Source: Rhizomys pruinosus
Lineage: Eukaryota > Chordata > Mammalia > Rodentia > Spalacidae
DNA length: 64,000 bases
Reading direction: 5' to 3'
Assembly (NCBI GenBank): GCA_009823505.1
Contig: VZQC01005746.1
Span: 1,386,901-1,450,900, forward strand
Shown here: piece by piece, positions 12,697 through 25,497 of the stretch
Position numbering within the stretch: the first letter of the stretch is position 1
How the letters are laid out: each line of letters starts with the position of its first letter
Notes under the pieces: generated by a model
Databases searched by the model: none
Seen by the model: only the letters and a program-made list of their open reading frames with translations
Told to the model about the DNA's origin: nothing
Made by a program: the position numbers and the translations under genes

Positions 12697-13616
12697 TCCT
12701 AGTCATCTTACCTACATATTCCCACTTCATCTCTGATTCTATGTTCAATCCTTACTTACCCTTTTCTCTCTTTGTACTGGCTTTTGCCTGGTGAATAAAT
12801 GTTTGTAACATTGTAACAAGCAAAGCTCTACTGCAAAATGGATCCAGGCTCTAATATCAGTATTTACCATGGCATAAGGTGAGTACTGGCTCAATATTTA
12901 GAGAGTAAAGGTTTGAATATGGGGGTTGGCCAGGCTGGGGGATGAAACAGATACTTTTGGTGGATGGACAAACATTTTAAGACAGAGGTCATAGCATAGT
13001 ACCAACATTTCTGATGCTGGGTTTTTCTGTCACTTTCATCATTGTCTTATGAATATTGGACCAGCATATTTTCTTTGAATTTATACGATGTCATGCCATT
13101 TACATAGAGTGGAATTCAAGGACATGGATTTTCCATTGTGTTCCCCAAATAATGTTTCTGTCCTCAACTTAAGAGTCTTTTGTCTGATTTATGTTTACAT
13201 TTTATTTCCTCTGCTATAACAAACAACTTGAACACTCTAAGTTATATGATGCATTTAAATTTGGAAATTCTGCTTTGGCTTAATTACCCATGGATTATGT
13301 TTATGTTTATATCTTTCTTGGGGAGTAAAGCACTAAGTCCTACGGATTATTTGTCCAATTGTCTACTTCTACCCAATTCAGTCCTCTGCTTCACAAGGGT
13401 CTCTGTTCCCTGGGGTTGCTTTGATTTACCTGATTGGTCTCTGTATAACCCCATGCTAGCTTACCAGATTGGTGGTCTGATAGATCCCATCCAACCCACT
13501 AGCCATGGACACTCAAAATCCAGGCCTGCTTTGGCCTGTGTACATGCAAAATAACAGACCAGGGATGCTGTGTAATTATGGTAATGGAGAATTCTATTTA
13601 TTGCCTGCTCAAAGTC

Positions 13617-13620
<4 letters not shown>
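12697..13620. other. unique DNA
   Basis: No element recognised. The 124-codon frame at 13180-13554 has no recognisable domain and no context supporting a gene. Confidence 0.4.
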
Positions 13621-13650
<30 letters not shown>

Positions 13651-13742
13651 CTTTTTGAGACAGGGTCTCCCTGTAGCCCCAGCTGTCCTGGAACTCACTT
13701 GGTAGACCAGGCTGGCATTGAACTCACAAAGATCCGCCTGAT
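13621..13742 (-). repeat. B1 SINE, 5' truncated
   Basis: A T27 tail followed by GAGACAGGGTCTCCCTGTAG, ending abruptly at AAAGATCCGCCTG. About 40 bp of the B1 5' end is absent. Confidence 0.93.
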
Positions 13743-14972
13743 TATAACCAAAATGACATCACATCCCAAGCCAATCACAGAACCCCAGTCTTGTGCCTCT
13801 GTATACTGCTGCTCCACCTAGCATCATGTGCCTGGGCCACATTTTTCCCTCTTGGGTCTGGGTCAGACGAATCCCATGACTCCCACATTGTGGTATGGGG
13901 GATGCTAGCTGAGAACTAGCCCCTAATTCAAACTGGATCTTCCCACAGGAAAAGGAAACACAGTCACCAAAGTCCTTGAAGACAGTACTATTTAGAAGAG
14001 TGGGAGGTATTCTTATCTGGTAAACAATAAAAGAAGGCATGATAACATTCTCTGAATTTTGTGATCACAAAGACAAAGGCTTCTAGCTGTGATAATTTGG
14101 GAAGGAAGTGGGCCATCTTTTTAAGTCTATAGGTTGATACAAATTGGATCAAATTGTGAAGACTTAAAATATAGTCTTTATGTGGCAGAAACCATCTCTG
14201 ACCTGCTGACTTTAGTACCCTGCAAGTTAGAAGCAGTGTGGGGAACATGGTAGACATTTACATCCACAGGACATATGAAAATATTGATCACATAAGTAAA
14301 TAAAAAATGACTGAACAGCTCTGAGTTTATCATGTTTATGTGGAGCTACTATACATTTGAACACAAAATGCTACCACTTTTACAAACACAAACCCTGAGT
14401 AGCCCTGGATGGACATTCTTCTTCAAAGACCACAGCACTCTCTTCCGTGATCTGGTTTAGGAGGTGACACTTTCTGTTGGTTGGTGTGACTCTGTTACCT
14501 AACTTTTTAAGCTGTGCTATCACAGAATATTTAGATTTAGTAGCAGTCGTGGGCTTGTGAGTTTCTCCTCGAGTTTACATGGGTGTAGAAGCCTGATTGA
14601 TTCCATCTTTCAGATAATATACAGACTTAAAATCCTGTGACAATTCTGATTAAGGCTTCAAGGAGAAGTTGTACTCCTTCCTGCCAAAAGACACCTGTGT
14701 TTTTGTTATTATATAAACAATAAAAATAAGTGGATACCGCATCTGTGCTCTCAGTTCAAGGAGCAGGTCTTGTTTGAATAAATACACAAATACATGAGAA
14801 CAAGCCAATAGATAATAAGAAACAAACCCCAGGCCATAGATGGAGTCTCTCTGCTTTCCTAGTGCCTATGTCAGCACCCTGAATCACTCTCTTACCCAAG
14901 TAGAAATGGAGTAGAGATCACACAGTATCTGAATACACAACCTAAAACAACTGCCATGTCCAATGAGGCTTT
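13743..14972. other. unique DNA
   Basis: No repeat family recognised. Minus-strand frames of 93 and 89 codons at 13759-14257 have no motif. Confidence 0.4.
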
Positions 14973-15030
14973 AAAAACGAACGAACAAACAAAACAAAAC
15001 AAAACAAAACAAAACAAAACAAAACAAAAA
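14973..15030. repeat. (AAAAC)n microsatellite
   Basis: About ten AAAAC units with flanking AACA/AACG variants. Confidence 0.95.
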
Positions 15031-16224
15031 ACAACATGGAGAAGTAGAAAGCAGAGCAGACTGAATTCAGCTCTCCTGGACTGCAATCCTTGTGGGTAGC
15101 ACACCTGCTGGTTGGTCACACAGTACTGGATGGTTTACTTCACTTCCTGAATTGCTCTTGTAGTCTCTGAAAACAGGTTAGGATACTTTCATCTTTTCAT
15201 TTTGTGGATGAAAGTTCTTTTATCCTGCAAATGTGATGTTTTGTGAAATCTGTTTTTTTATCTTGGCTATAGTAAGTTTTGATAAGCTATGCTTTGGTGA
15301 GAATCTGCTAAAAAAAACAGAACTAGCAGTAATGAAACAAAATGGTTTATGGATTGTGAGGCACTGTGCTGCTCAGGGTCCTTTACTCACAAAGCAAATT
15401 GAGTGTTGAGCTCTGCAGTCCCATTATAAATGGAATATTTGGACATTTGTGGGTTGATTGGAGACTTGATTAGAACTGTATTTTGGCAAGAAATGTGCCA
15501 CCAATTTTTGCCAAAAAAGGTGATTTTCTGTCTTTATGTAAGAAACCACAGGGAAATCATACAGGAAAACAGCCGAACTCCAAAATCAGACACATATATT
15601 CACAAGTTGTTTACAACACAAATTATTCATCCTAGACTAATCAAGGCTGAAAAATGGAACAGGAAACAAACCAAGAAACAGTTGAAAGGGAAAGAAAGGG
15701 ATACATAAATAAAAGAAAAATCAAAGGAGAAAAATACTCAGAATTCAGATTCCACAGAGAGATTTTCTTCCTTGATTTGAACTGCACTTTGTAAACTCAT
15801 AGTGTCACCACCAACCATAATGAACTGTAGCACATTTTTGTGGATTAAATATTGAGGTTTATAGAACGTGGGGGAAAATATAGCTATTACACTGATGAAC
15901 TTTACAAGCCTCAGTTCCTCTAAAAGACAATGCGAGGTTTCCACCCAAATAAAGCACAATCCATCTTTTACAATCAGATACTCATCCAGTAGAGTCAGGA
16001 ACGGGGAAGAAACGTTGACCATGGCAGGAATGAGCTCCCGGAGACTTCAAAATTGGATTCCAGCCTAAGACTAGCCTGACTAGATGGAGTTATTTGGAGA
16101 ATGATAATTGTGATGGAAACTTAAAGCTCTGTCAGGGTGGTCCCATTTTGATGAGGATGTAGAATTTATTTTATACTTTGTATATTTAGAATATCATTTT
16201 CCAAAGCTTATAAAAGCAATACAT
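15031..16224. other. unique DNA
   Basis: No recognised element. The frames at 15430-15708, 15738-16022 and 15868-16068 are short and partly overlap on opposite strands. Confidence 0.4.
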
Positions 16225-16342
16225 CAGCCTTTGTCTTCTTCCCTTCCTTCCTCATCCTCTCTTCCTCCCTCACTCCTTTCTTTGTCACTTCCTTCCCTTC
16301 CTCCCTCCCTCCCTTCTTTTTTCTCTCTCCCTTCTTTCTTGT
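16225..16342. repeat. pyrimidine-rich low-complexity tract
   Basis: TTCC/CTCC-rich stretch on the plus strand. Confidence 0.85.
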
Positions 16343-16349
16343 GTTTTTA

Positions 16350-16426
16350 TGGTTTTAGAGATTTAAACCAGGGCTTTGCACGTATTTGGCAAGTATTTTA
16401 CCATTGACTCTTACCCCAGTCCATGA
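16350..16426 (-). repeat. ID/B4-like tRNA-derived SINE fragment
   Basis: AACCAGGGCTTTGCACGTATT and TACCATTGACTCTTACCCCAG resemble the complement of the ID head (a tRNA-Ala-like sequence). Short and diverged. Confidence 0.6.
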
Positions 16427-17254
16427 TGCATCACCCAATACATTATCATATAAAGAACACATTTGACTTATAGTTTCAGAATTATGGCAGACAAAAATTA
16501 CTTGAAAACATTACCTACTAAAAATCCTATAAATTATAGCTATAATATAACATTCATGTTTAATATCCCATTGAATTCACATTAATGTAAAATATGTCTC
16601 CTTGGGTTAAAAACAAAGCAAGAGTGAAAGCCTGGTTCTTGGTCTACTAATTACAATAGTTTCTCTGGTGGTTAGGAGAGTATAGATAGCTAGTCTTTGA
16701 GTTCTGTGGATAGGAAAGAATATCTTGAATTCATGTTTCAGTGGAGTTGTACTGACATCTCTTACATGGATTCAGAAATGATGAAGGTGCATATCCAAGG
16801 TAAAATAATGAATGAGTTAAAGTCTCTATGCATTGCCAAAGATTAGTAAAAAGCAAATGCCTCTGTAAGTAGGCTCCAAATAGGAGAAATGTTTCCACAG
16901 AGAAATTATGACATAAGTCTTATTCTTTTTCTAAGTCTAGGAGTTATATTCATGCTAATTTATATTCCAGAAGCTGTCAAATAGAAAGTGGTCCTAAGCT
17001 ACTCATAAGTTCATCCTTCAGTGGAATATAATTTCTAATGGGAGGGAAGCTCTGGCAATAGGAAACTGGTGGTCCATAACACTGGCCATAGAAAGAGAAA
17101 TTCTGGGGCTAAGCTGGCCTTCTCCTCCCCTACCTTGGTTTTTGCAGTTCAGGGCCCTATCCATGGGATGACTATCCACCCACTCATAGTTAGTTTTCTC
17201 TTCATTTAAACTGCTCAAGAAAACTCCTCACAGATATACCTAAAATTTTGCATT
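16427..17254. other. unique DNA
   Basis: No recognised element or coding signal. Confidence 0.4.
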
Positions 17255-17513
17255 ATTAGTGCTTCTTAACTTAGTCAAGCTGACAATAGAAATTAGCCCT
17301 TTGCCAAGTTGACACACAAAAATCACTTTATATCATAACATTCTATCCCTGGGCCCCAGGGTGAGTCATGACAATCTCATAACACAAAATCCATTCAATG
17401 TGACATCAAAAGTTCCCCCAGTCTTAAGTTTTAACACTGTTCAAAAGTCTAAAGCCTTTGCTGAGATTCAAAGGACTCTCTTAGCTCTGAGCCTCCATAA
17501 TTTTTTATTTTTA

Positions 17514-17697
17514 GGAGAGGTGTGGTAACTCATGCCTTTGATCCCAGCACTCTGGAGGCTGAGGCAGGTGGATTTCTGTGAGTTCAAGGCCAGCCTGGTC
17601 TACACAGCAAGCTCTGGGCCAGCTGGGACTAAAGGGAGAGCCTGACTCAAAAAAGACCAAAATAAACAAACAAATAAATAAATAAATAAATAAATAT
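17514..17697 (+). repeat. B1 SINE
   Basis: Diverged full-length B1 (GGTGTGGTAACTCATGCCTTT) with a (AAAT)n tail at 17671-17697. Inserted in the ERVL/MaLR-type remnant. Confidence 0.9.
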
Positions 17698-17699
17698 TT

Positions 17700-17896
17700 A
17701 AAAAAGAGAGGTAGTTGAAGAGGCAGGTCATTAAGAAAATTAGCTGTTCTTCTAGAGGCCTTGTGTTTAATTCCAACACCCCCACCTGGTTCCAGTTCCA
17801 GGAGATGTGGCACTCTCTTATGGCTTCTTTGAGCACCTGCCCACAGGTGCACACACAATTATGCACTTGCAAACACACATACATATTTTTAAAAAG
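17700..17896 (+). repeat. old B2/B3-type SINE
   Basis: Follows the B1 tail directly. GGTTCCAGTTCCAGGAGATGT and GTGCACACACAATTATGCAC match the B2 body. The head is degraded. Confidence 0.7.
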
Positions 17897-19140
17897 CATT
17901 TACATACTTCCAATATATAATGGCACACAACAAGCATCCCCATTCTAAACAGGAGGAATGAGGTATAGCAAGGAATCTCTGCATTTCCTTGTCTGACATT
18001 ATCTGGGCTCCAAAAAGTTTGGGTACTCCAACCCCTCCACTTCCACAGCTTTGAGTACACATGTCTTCTCTTCTGAGTTGGCTTTGCTCAGTGCCTGCAG
18101 CTTTCCTCAGTGAACATCCATTTTTGTCACATCACCAATATCATGTAGGTGTACGCTCATCACGGGCTTCACCTTCACAGCTTCACACACTCCACACAAG
18201 GGATCCATGCAAAGAATCTGCCCCTAGAACATGTTGCCTGGTCTTATTGGCTGTCAGCAGCCCTATCACAGGCCTCTGTAACCTCATAACTCTTGCATTT
18301 TTTTCATGCCTACAAAACCAGCATCATGTAATCACATGAAATTCTGCTGCTAGCCTCAAGATGTAGCTTGGCTCCTTTGGACCAAAGATGCTGTGGTCTC
18401 TGGGTGCCATTTCCAGGAAACCTAAGAAGACACCTCCCTAGAATGTCTTCTGCAGCAGGGAACCCCTGGGGTGGCACTCTCAGTTCAGACTCTCTCCTTC
18501 CAAATTAATTTGCATTTCCACAATCTGTAGGTTTGCAAAACCTTGTTGGCAGGGTTTTGTCTTCAGGGTTCCTTTCCTATTGCCCAAGTACAAAGTGCAA
18601 GATTTCCGTTTTTAATAATTATAGTTCTTTTTTCCACCTCCAATTCATCAGCAACATTAGCCTTGTTAATGCACCTTCACAAAGATGCAAGCTTCCACAT
18701 TTTTGCTTTGTTATCTGCCTTGAATTTTATTATAAACTTCAATAAACACAGTGAGCAATAACCATGACACAGCCTGAATGTTATGCTAACTCGAAATACT
18801 TCTACCAAACAATTTAGTCCATAACTTTTAAATTAAGCCTCATCCAAGTTATCATGAACAGGCAGAACACAGCCAGATCTTTTCTTGCCAGAATGTATCG
18901 CCAATAGCCTGGAGACCAATTCCCAGTAGACTCATTGTTTCCTTACAAAACTTCAGGAGCACAGTCTTTCTGCCCACATATTCTATTAGTGTTCTTGTCT
19001 TGTGACAGTCCATTAGGTTGGTCTATAATACCCTGTTTACAACATTCTAGAACTTCTGTAAGCCACAGATCCAAACTTTTTCACACCCATCCCAGAAAGA
19101 AACTCCAAAGAGTTGTCTCTGTGAAAACAAACAAATAAAA

Positions 19141-19681
19141 ACAAACAAAACCATTAGTGGAAATACTGTAGTAAGAAAATTAACTACTCCAGATAGAACA
19201 TGTGCCATGATGAAGGCATAACTCCAAGCAAATAAAGGTATAAACAATTGCCTAAATATAAATAATCAATGACTATGCAAAATAATGACCAAATATGGTC
19301 CTAGAAATTCAAGGTGGGACTACTTGCCTGACAAGAACCTGAGACAAAAGATCAGAATTAAGGAATGTGGGGAATTCATGATTAAATTGGCCAAGTACAT
19401 TTTAAGAAAAGGAATTGTAAACAAAAAGGTAAATATGTAAAATTCATGTGTGGGTACATTCAAACAAGCATATTCTAATAAAATGTTTGACAAGTGGCAT
19501 CTAAGACACATGGTATGATTAAAATGTCTAGAAAAATTGCCTAAAAAAACAAAGTGAATGAAGTTGGCAAGATTTAAAATATTTCAGGTCTCTTCATTTA
19601 TCTGAGAGTTGGAAAATACACTAATTTGAGGTATATTATATTGTATTGTACACTTAATACAGGTATATAATTTCCAGTCCT
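19141..19681. other. unique AT-rich DNA
   Basis: No recognised element. Confidence 0.4.
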
Positions 19682-19967
19682 AAGAATAGCAATGAAAAAA
19701 AAAAAAAAAAGAGGGGGCTGGAGAGATGGCCTAGCAGTTAAGAGCGCTGACTGTTCTTGCAGAGGACCCGGGTTTGACCCCCAGCACCCACATGGCGGCT
19801 GAGAACCGTCTGTAACTCCAATTCCAGGAGAACTCCAGTTCCAGGGGAATCCAAGACCCTCTTCTGACCTCCGCGGCATTGCAGGACATGGGTGCACAAA
19901 CCTACAAGCAGACAGTGCATTCATACACATTAAAAAAAAAAAGAAAAGAAAGAAAGAATAGCAATGA
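19682..19967 (+). repeat. B2 SINE with TSD and an extra 5' A-tract
   Basis: Duplication-bearing B2 from 19714 to about 19953. The TSD AAGAATAGCAATGA occurs at 19682-19695 and 19954-19967. Unusually, A-rich DNA ending in GAG lies between the left TSD and the B2 5' end. Confidence 0.93.
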
Positions 19968-20392
19968 GCCCAGCTTAGTGGCACATGCCTTTATTTTTTT
20001 TTTAATTTTATTTATTTATTTTCTATGTATAAGAATGTACCGTCTGCATGTAGGTTTCTGCACTTGTGTCATGCAACGCCGCGGAGGTCAGAAGAGGGTA
20101 TCAGATTCCCCTGGAACTGGAGTTCTCCTGGAATTGGAGTCACAGATGGCTCTCAGCCACCATGTGGGTGCTGGGAATCGAACCTGGGTCCTCTTCAAGA
20201 GCAGTCGGCGCTCTTAACCGCTAGGCCATCCCTCCAGCCCCTGGCACATGCCTTTAATCCCAGCACTTGGAAGGCAGAAGCAGGTTGATTTCAGTGAGTT
20301 CAAGGCTAGCCTGGTCTACAAAGTGAATTCAAGCCAGCTGTGCCTGAAGGGAGAACCTGTCTCAAAAAGACAAAAAAAAAAAAAAACAATGA
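19968..20392 (+). repeat. B1 SINE split by a B2
   Basis: The B1 starts GCCCAGCTTAGTGGCACATG, is interrupted at 19993 by a minus-strand B2, and resumes at 20257 with ATCCCAGCACTTGGAAGGC, ending in an A tail near 20388. The insertion order is therefore B1 first, B2 second. Confidence 0.93.
19979..20256 (-). repeat. B2 SINE inserted in B1, 15-bp TSD
   Basis: Complement of a duplication-bearing B2 (19994-20241), ending GGCCATCCCTCCAGCCCC. The TSD TGGCACATGCCTTTA is identical at 19979-19993 and 20242-20256 and belongs to the host B1. Confidence 0.96.
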
Positions 20393-20539
20393 AAATTAAC
20401 TAATAAACAAATGGCCAGGAAATGGATAATTAAATATCCAATTGCAGTGGCAATATGGAATATCTATACCAGACACCAAAGACAGATTACCTTCAACAGA
20501 ACAAATATACAGGTTTAAATAAAACTTTATTTACTCTTT

Positions 20540-20638
20540 GACATGGCATCTTTCTCTGTAGTACACACTGGCCCAGAACTTGAAATCTTCTTGACTCCCA
20601 GGTGCTGGTATTATAGGAACATACACTATATCTGGCAA
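20540..20638 (-). repeat. old B1-like fragment
   Basis: Weak complement of B1 (CTGGCCCAGAACTTGAAATC, CAGGTGCTGGTATTATAGG). Heavily diverged. Confidence 0.45.
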
Positions 20639-21295
20639 AAACAGAATTCTTCATAATAACAGAAATAATACTAATACTTCAAATACTTTTCCTTTTCCAT
20701 TTTTTTCTTGGTCTTGGATGTGTCATTTATGCTAAGCAATTTTTTTTCCACCGAAATATATTTCACCCCCTTCATTCTTTAACAGAAAAAAAAAAGCACT
20801 GAACTGTGGAAATGGGCAGCTGGCCCCAATCTTAGTGGAAGAATAGTTGGCAGCTGATTACTGCTGGGTGAGGAAGAGCTGATCTTCTTAAAGGGAAGAA
20901 CTCTGGGTGGACTTAATAGACTCCAGTGGATGAATTTGTGGTGAGGGATCTCCCAGGATACTAACTCAACATGAGGGCCTTGATGCAGAAGACAAAATGT
21001 TTGAATTTAGGGGAGGGGGCTATGGGAGGGTGCCATTGGGGAAAGGAATTATAGAGATGATCAGGATGTTCTGTGTGGGATACAAAACAATTCAATAGCA
21101 GAAAAAATTAAAATAATCTTAAGAAAAGATTAAGAAGTAAAAGGACAGAGAAATGATAGAATGTTAACAAATGATAAAATCATAATGGCAATAGGAAAAA
21201 TATATGTCATGAATTACATTAAAGAAAAAACTAAATATTTTCTAACTCACAGGCACTGAGATTAGAATTTGGAAATGGTGTTTATTCAGGCTTAC
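20639..21295. other. unique DNA
   Basis: No recognised element or coding signal. Confidence 0.4.
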
Positions 21296-21572
21296 AAGAA
21301 AGATGGCTTCAGGGCTGGAGAGATAGCCTAACGGTTAAAAGTGCCGACTGCTCTTGCAGAGGACCGGGGTTCTATCCCCAGCACCCACATGGCGGCTGAG
21401 AACCGTCTGTAACTCCAATTCCAGGAGAACTCCAGTTCCAGGGGAATCTGAGACCCTCTTCTGACCTCTGCAGCATTGCACAACACGGGTGCACAAACCT
21501 ACATGCAGGCAGTACACTCATACACATACAAAAATAAATTTAAAAAAAAAATTAAAAAAAGAAAGATGGCTT
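21296..21572 (+). repeat. B2 SINE with 14-bp TSD
   Basis: Duplication-bearing B2 beginning GGGCTGGAGAGATAGCCTAA. The TSD AAGAAAGATGGCTT is at 21296-21309 and 21559-21572. Confidence 0.96.
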
Positions 21573-21639
21573 AAATATCAGAACCTAAAAATGTATCATG
21601 CAAAACATAATAAAAATAAAATTGACTTATCTATAATTA

Positions 21640-22672
21640 AAATGAACAAAGCAGACTTTAAAGTCATAAGTCAACTGGAGAAGAAGTCAGAGATTTCATG
21701 AGGGGTCATTTGACTAAGAAGAAACAAAAATTCCACCTTTTCATGCACTCAACAACATGGAGTCAAACCACATGAAAGAAACTAACTGAAACAAAGCAGT
21801 CATCACTGAAAAATTTTTTCTTTAGTTACTAATAGGACATGCCAAGATTAAAACTTCAGATATTCGATGATCCAGACCTAAGCACATACAATTTTGGTCA
21901 CCACATATTTGACAAAAGGGCTAAAAAAAACCTCAATGGAGGAAAGGCAGCATCTTCAGCAAATGGTGGTGGCAAAACTGGATCATCACTTTGTAAAAGA
22001 ATAAAATTGAACCTCTACTTCTCACCCTGAATGAACAAAAATCAACTCCAAATAGATCAAAGACTTCAATGTGAAACCTGAAACTCTGAAGGTGATAGAA
22101 GAAAACGTTGGCAGTAACCTATAAGACATAGGCATAAAAGAAGACTTTCTAAATCAGACATCAGCTGCACAAAAAATAAGATCAAGAATTGACAAGTGGG
22201 ACCTTATTAAACTCAAGAGATTCTGTACAGTAAAAGAAATAATCAAAGAAGTGAAGTGAAAACTCACAGAATAGGAGGAAACCTTCACCAGTAATACATC
22301 TGACAGAGCATTAACATCCAGAGTATATAAACTACCCAAAAAACAAAGGTGGAAGAAAACAAATGACCCAATCAAAAGATGGAGTAAAGAGTTGAATAGA
22401 GACATCACAAATGAAGAAGTAAAGATGGCTGAGAAACATCTTAAATACTGTTCAACATTGCTAATAATTAAGGAAATACAAATTAAAACCACTTTAAGAT
22501 TTCATTATACTCTGGTAAGTCTGGCTATGATCAAAAAAACAAAGGATATCAAATGCTGGAGAGGTTGTGGAGAAAAGGGAACACTCATCTACTGCTGGTG
22601 GTGGGAATGCAAACTTGTAAAACCCCTATGAAAAGCAGTGTGGAGAACTCTTAAAAGACTCAAAATGGGTAA
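21640..22672 (+). pseudogene. L1 ORF2 remnant, internally deleted
   Basis: From about 21855 the sequence is the 3' third of L1 ORF2. Recognisable stretches are the part encoding the LNLYFSP-like segment, the 'VIEENVG' region and the C-terminal CW-GC-G segment TGCTGGAGAGGTTGTGGAG. 21640-21800 weakly resembles the L1 endonuclease region (ADFKV), suggesting that the reverse-transcriptase domain is deleted. Stops interrupt every frame, so the copy is dead. Confidence 0.85.
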
Positions 22673-23214
22673 AGAACCTAGATTTAGGAGCTGGAACAAC
22701 TGGCACACCCACCCAGAATAACCATATAGGTGTCTTCTCATCACCTGTGACCTTCATGTTGGTGGGAAGAAAGTCACCCAGCTTCACAGGCTCCCAAGGG
22801 GAGGGAATTAACTAGATCATGGCTCATTGGAGGTTGCCTCAGGTATACTTCTTATAGCTTGCCTGCTGTATATCAGACATTATATAAGTCAAGGCTGCAG
22901 AAATACGTGAACTGTAACTGTCTGCTCTCAAGGATAATGTAGTCCACTGGGAGACCAAGACTGCAAACATTTAATCAACAACGAGTATGTGCAGTGACAG
23001 AAAAAGTGGTAAGAAATATGAGGGCGAGACGCCTCCTCCTTACCCGGGATCCAGAAAAGGAAGTTAGGTCCATTCCCACCGGAAGTCAAGCTTGACCTGA
23101 CTCTGGAAGGAGAATTTCTCATTTTAAAGATGGGGCGAGTGGGAAAGCCATTGTCAGTGCAGTGCACAGCTTGAGGAGGTGCAGCAAGGTAAGTGCCTTT
23201 AAAAGTCAGAGACC
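22673..23214. other. unique DNA
   Basis: No recognised element. A 106-codon minus-strand frame at 22928-23248 runs into the adjacent B1 and is not called. Confidence 0.4.
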
Positions 23215-23383
23215 TGGGCGTGGTGGCGCACGCCTTTAATCCTAGCACTTGGGAGGCAGAGGCAGGTGGATCTCTGTGAGTTCGAGGCCAGCCTCGTCTA
23301 CAGAGCGAGCTCCAGCATAGCTGGGACTAAAGGGAGACCCTGTCTCAAAAATACCAAAAAAAAAAAAAAAAAAAAAAAAAAAG
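23215..23383 (+). repeat. B1 SINE
   Basis: Full-length B1 (GGGCGTGGTGGCGCACGCCT) with a 27-nt A tail. The flanks AAAGTCAGAGACC and AAAGGTCAGAAGACC are near-repeats consistent with a TSD. Confidence 0.94.
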
Positions 23384-25497
23384 GTCAGAAGACCTTAGGG
23401 CTGAGGATATATCTCCTGCTGGTGGAGTTGGTTGCACCTAGCTTGCATTAGGATGCAACGAAGCACTGGGTTGCGGTCTTCGACTGGTCTATATAGCCAC
23501 GTTCGAAGGCAGTGTGGGACCCATGAAAACCAGTCACATACAAATAGACAAGCAACACAACAGACACGGGAAGAAGGGCTCATCTCCTTGCACTCTGCTG
23601 CTCATCCTCCTCTTACTCTCTCTGCCTCTAGTCTGAGAGCTCCCCTCAGAGAAAGCTCTCGGTTTTGCTCGGTCTTCCTCTGTCTGCTGCAGGATTTCTT
23701 CAGCACCCAGCCCTGTGCCTGTAGGATGTTTGTGAAGTGAGTCACTGAGCCAGCAAAGATCACTTTGGGGTGTGTGTGAGGGGTAAATATTTGTGTCTTC
23801 TTTCCAGGCTAGGGACCACCTGTCACCCCACCCAGACCCTGAGTGTGCTGCTGTGTGGCCTTTCACAGCTGCTGCCCCCACCCGGCTTCAGCTTCGCAGC
23901 GCTGGGTCGCTGGCGAGGATGAAGGGATCCCCATGTACACAGTGCAACATGGTGCTTTGTTATGTGGTTCACAGGAGCCCCAGGAGAAAACACACTGGCC
24001 AGCCAGCACTGCTCACGTTTCCTAGTTTCCTGTGTTATGTTTTGCAGGAAGGCGGGGTTCGTGACTAAGGGATCCAGTACAAGTGGGGTGCCCTATTTGC
24101 AGCAGGGATGACTCCGCCTGCCTTTGCTGGCTCTGGGCTTTGTTCCCCAAGCGGCAGGGGAGGGGCCCAAGCTGCTTGATTCAGAGCTGAAAGGTCAGTG
24201 AGCAATTGGGGGAACACCCCCTCTCTCTGCCAAGTGGGGAGTGTTTAGGCTGCGCCTGTCTAGAAAAGTCCACTGATTCATTTGAGACTGTAGTGGGCGG
24301 AGGGGTACAAACCTCAAGACCTAAGCAAAGCGACCGAACCTCCATTCTGCAGACCTTAACCCGCAAAGCAGAACTCCCAAGCAGCCCCACACTCAGATCT
24401 AATTTCTCCTGTGAGCGACCAGGGACAGATTGCCTTTGACATATCCTTTGTGGGAGAAGGGGGGGGGGGCAGATAACCCAGATCTCAGTCCTAGGATCTA
24501 TCATTAAGAAACTGTTTTTCTTTAAATAATTGTTTATGTTATAAAAAAAAAAATAACTACAGCATAGATTACAGAGCAAACTAGAACAAGGTTATTTTTT
24601 TTTCTCTTCCCGCAATAAAGATAAATGGAGTCAAATATGTCACCTGGGATTCAACTTCGGGATGTGAGTATGGCAGTGCACATCAAGAGACAGCAGCCCA
24701 CTCTATCCCAGAGCTTCCAATCCCAACGGGCAAGTTCTGGGCCAAGAGTGCGCTAAGTTTCTTCCTTGTCTGTGAATCTAAGCTGCACGGACAATCATTT
24801 TTACAGAAGGAATTTGTAGTGCTATGTCTATAAAATCCTCCCCCATGCTTCTCAGCCTGCAGAGCAGGAGAAGTCTGGACAGGCTGCTCTCTGATCCCCC
24901 AAGGAAACTTCCAAGTGGAAGGGTGGGTGCTCTGAATGAGTTCAGGGAAGAGAAGACACACAGGGTACAAGTGTCTAAAGTCTGTGAAGGATTGGCGAGC
25001 CTGGAGAGTGAGGCTCTGACATCTGGCTTCTGTTTCATGGTTTATCTCATTCATTCTGGGGATTTGCTCCTCTGAGGTTTGACATAAAATGTTCTGGGAA
25101 GATCACAAAAGACTGAAGGTTCAGTTGCAGATAGATGTGCAGAGTTTTCCTTGGTAGCAGAGTGAGCTTCCTCCACAGACAGACCTTGACACTGTCACAG
25201 TAGGGAGGGTGGACAGGTGCTGAGGACATCTGGCTGCTTGGCCACTTATTCCCACCCCTCTGCCAACTCACAGGATGGGCTTCACCGCTGTCAACACAAT
25301 ACAACAGCTCTCTTCTCAAACAGAACAAGAGATGATTTATCCTGGAGCCAAATACAAGTGATCAAGATTTAGGTTACCCTAAATTTCATGTTCCAATGAG
25401 GTAACCGTTTCCAGAATTTTTTATAATAATGGAACAAAGAAAATCATAAACAAAGACACCTACCCAATACACTGGTAGAATTATCAGATATCTTAGT
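23384..25497. other. unique, slightly GC-richer DNA
   Basis: Longest stretch here without a recognisable transposon. Several overlapping frames of 60-132 codons lie on both strands (for example 23534-23881, 24181-24579, 24683-25054). None has a domain, signal peptide or conserved motif that I can see, and no CpG island or splice pattern is evident. A G-run lies near 24461. Confidence 0.4.

Larger units (their letters stand above)
17255..19140 (-). mobile_element. ERVL/MaLR-type LTR retrotransposon remnant
   Basis: Diverged block resembling a common rodent ERVL/MaLR-like sequence in reverse. A CAAGTTGACACACAAAAATC terminus sits at the low-coordinate end, and an internal-type stretch at about 17900-19090 includes GCTTGGCTCCTTTGGACCA and CCAGAATGTATCGCCAATAG. 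The family name is from memory and uncertain. It is interrupted by a B1 and a B2-like SINE at 17514-17895. No coding frame survives. Confidence 0.4.

Noticed and set aside
14973..15030. CRISPR-like or satellite array
   Set aside because: It is a simple AAAAC microsatellite without spacers.
24181..24579. 132-codon minus-strand frame and neighbours at 23.5-25 kb as exons
   Set aside because: The region has higher GC, which lengthens chance frames. Frames overlap on both strands, with no recognisable motif or splice pattern.
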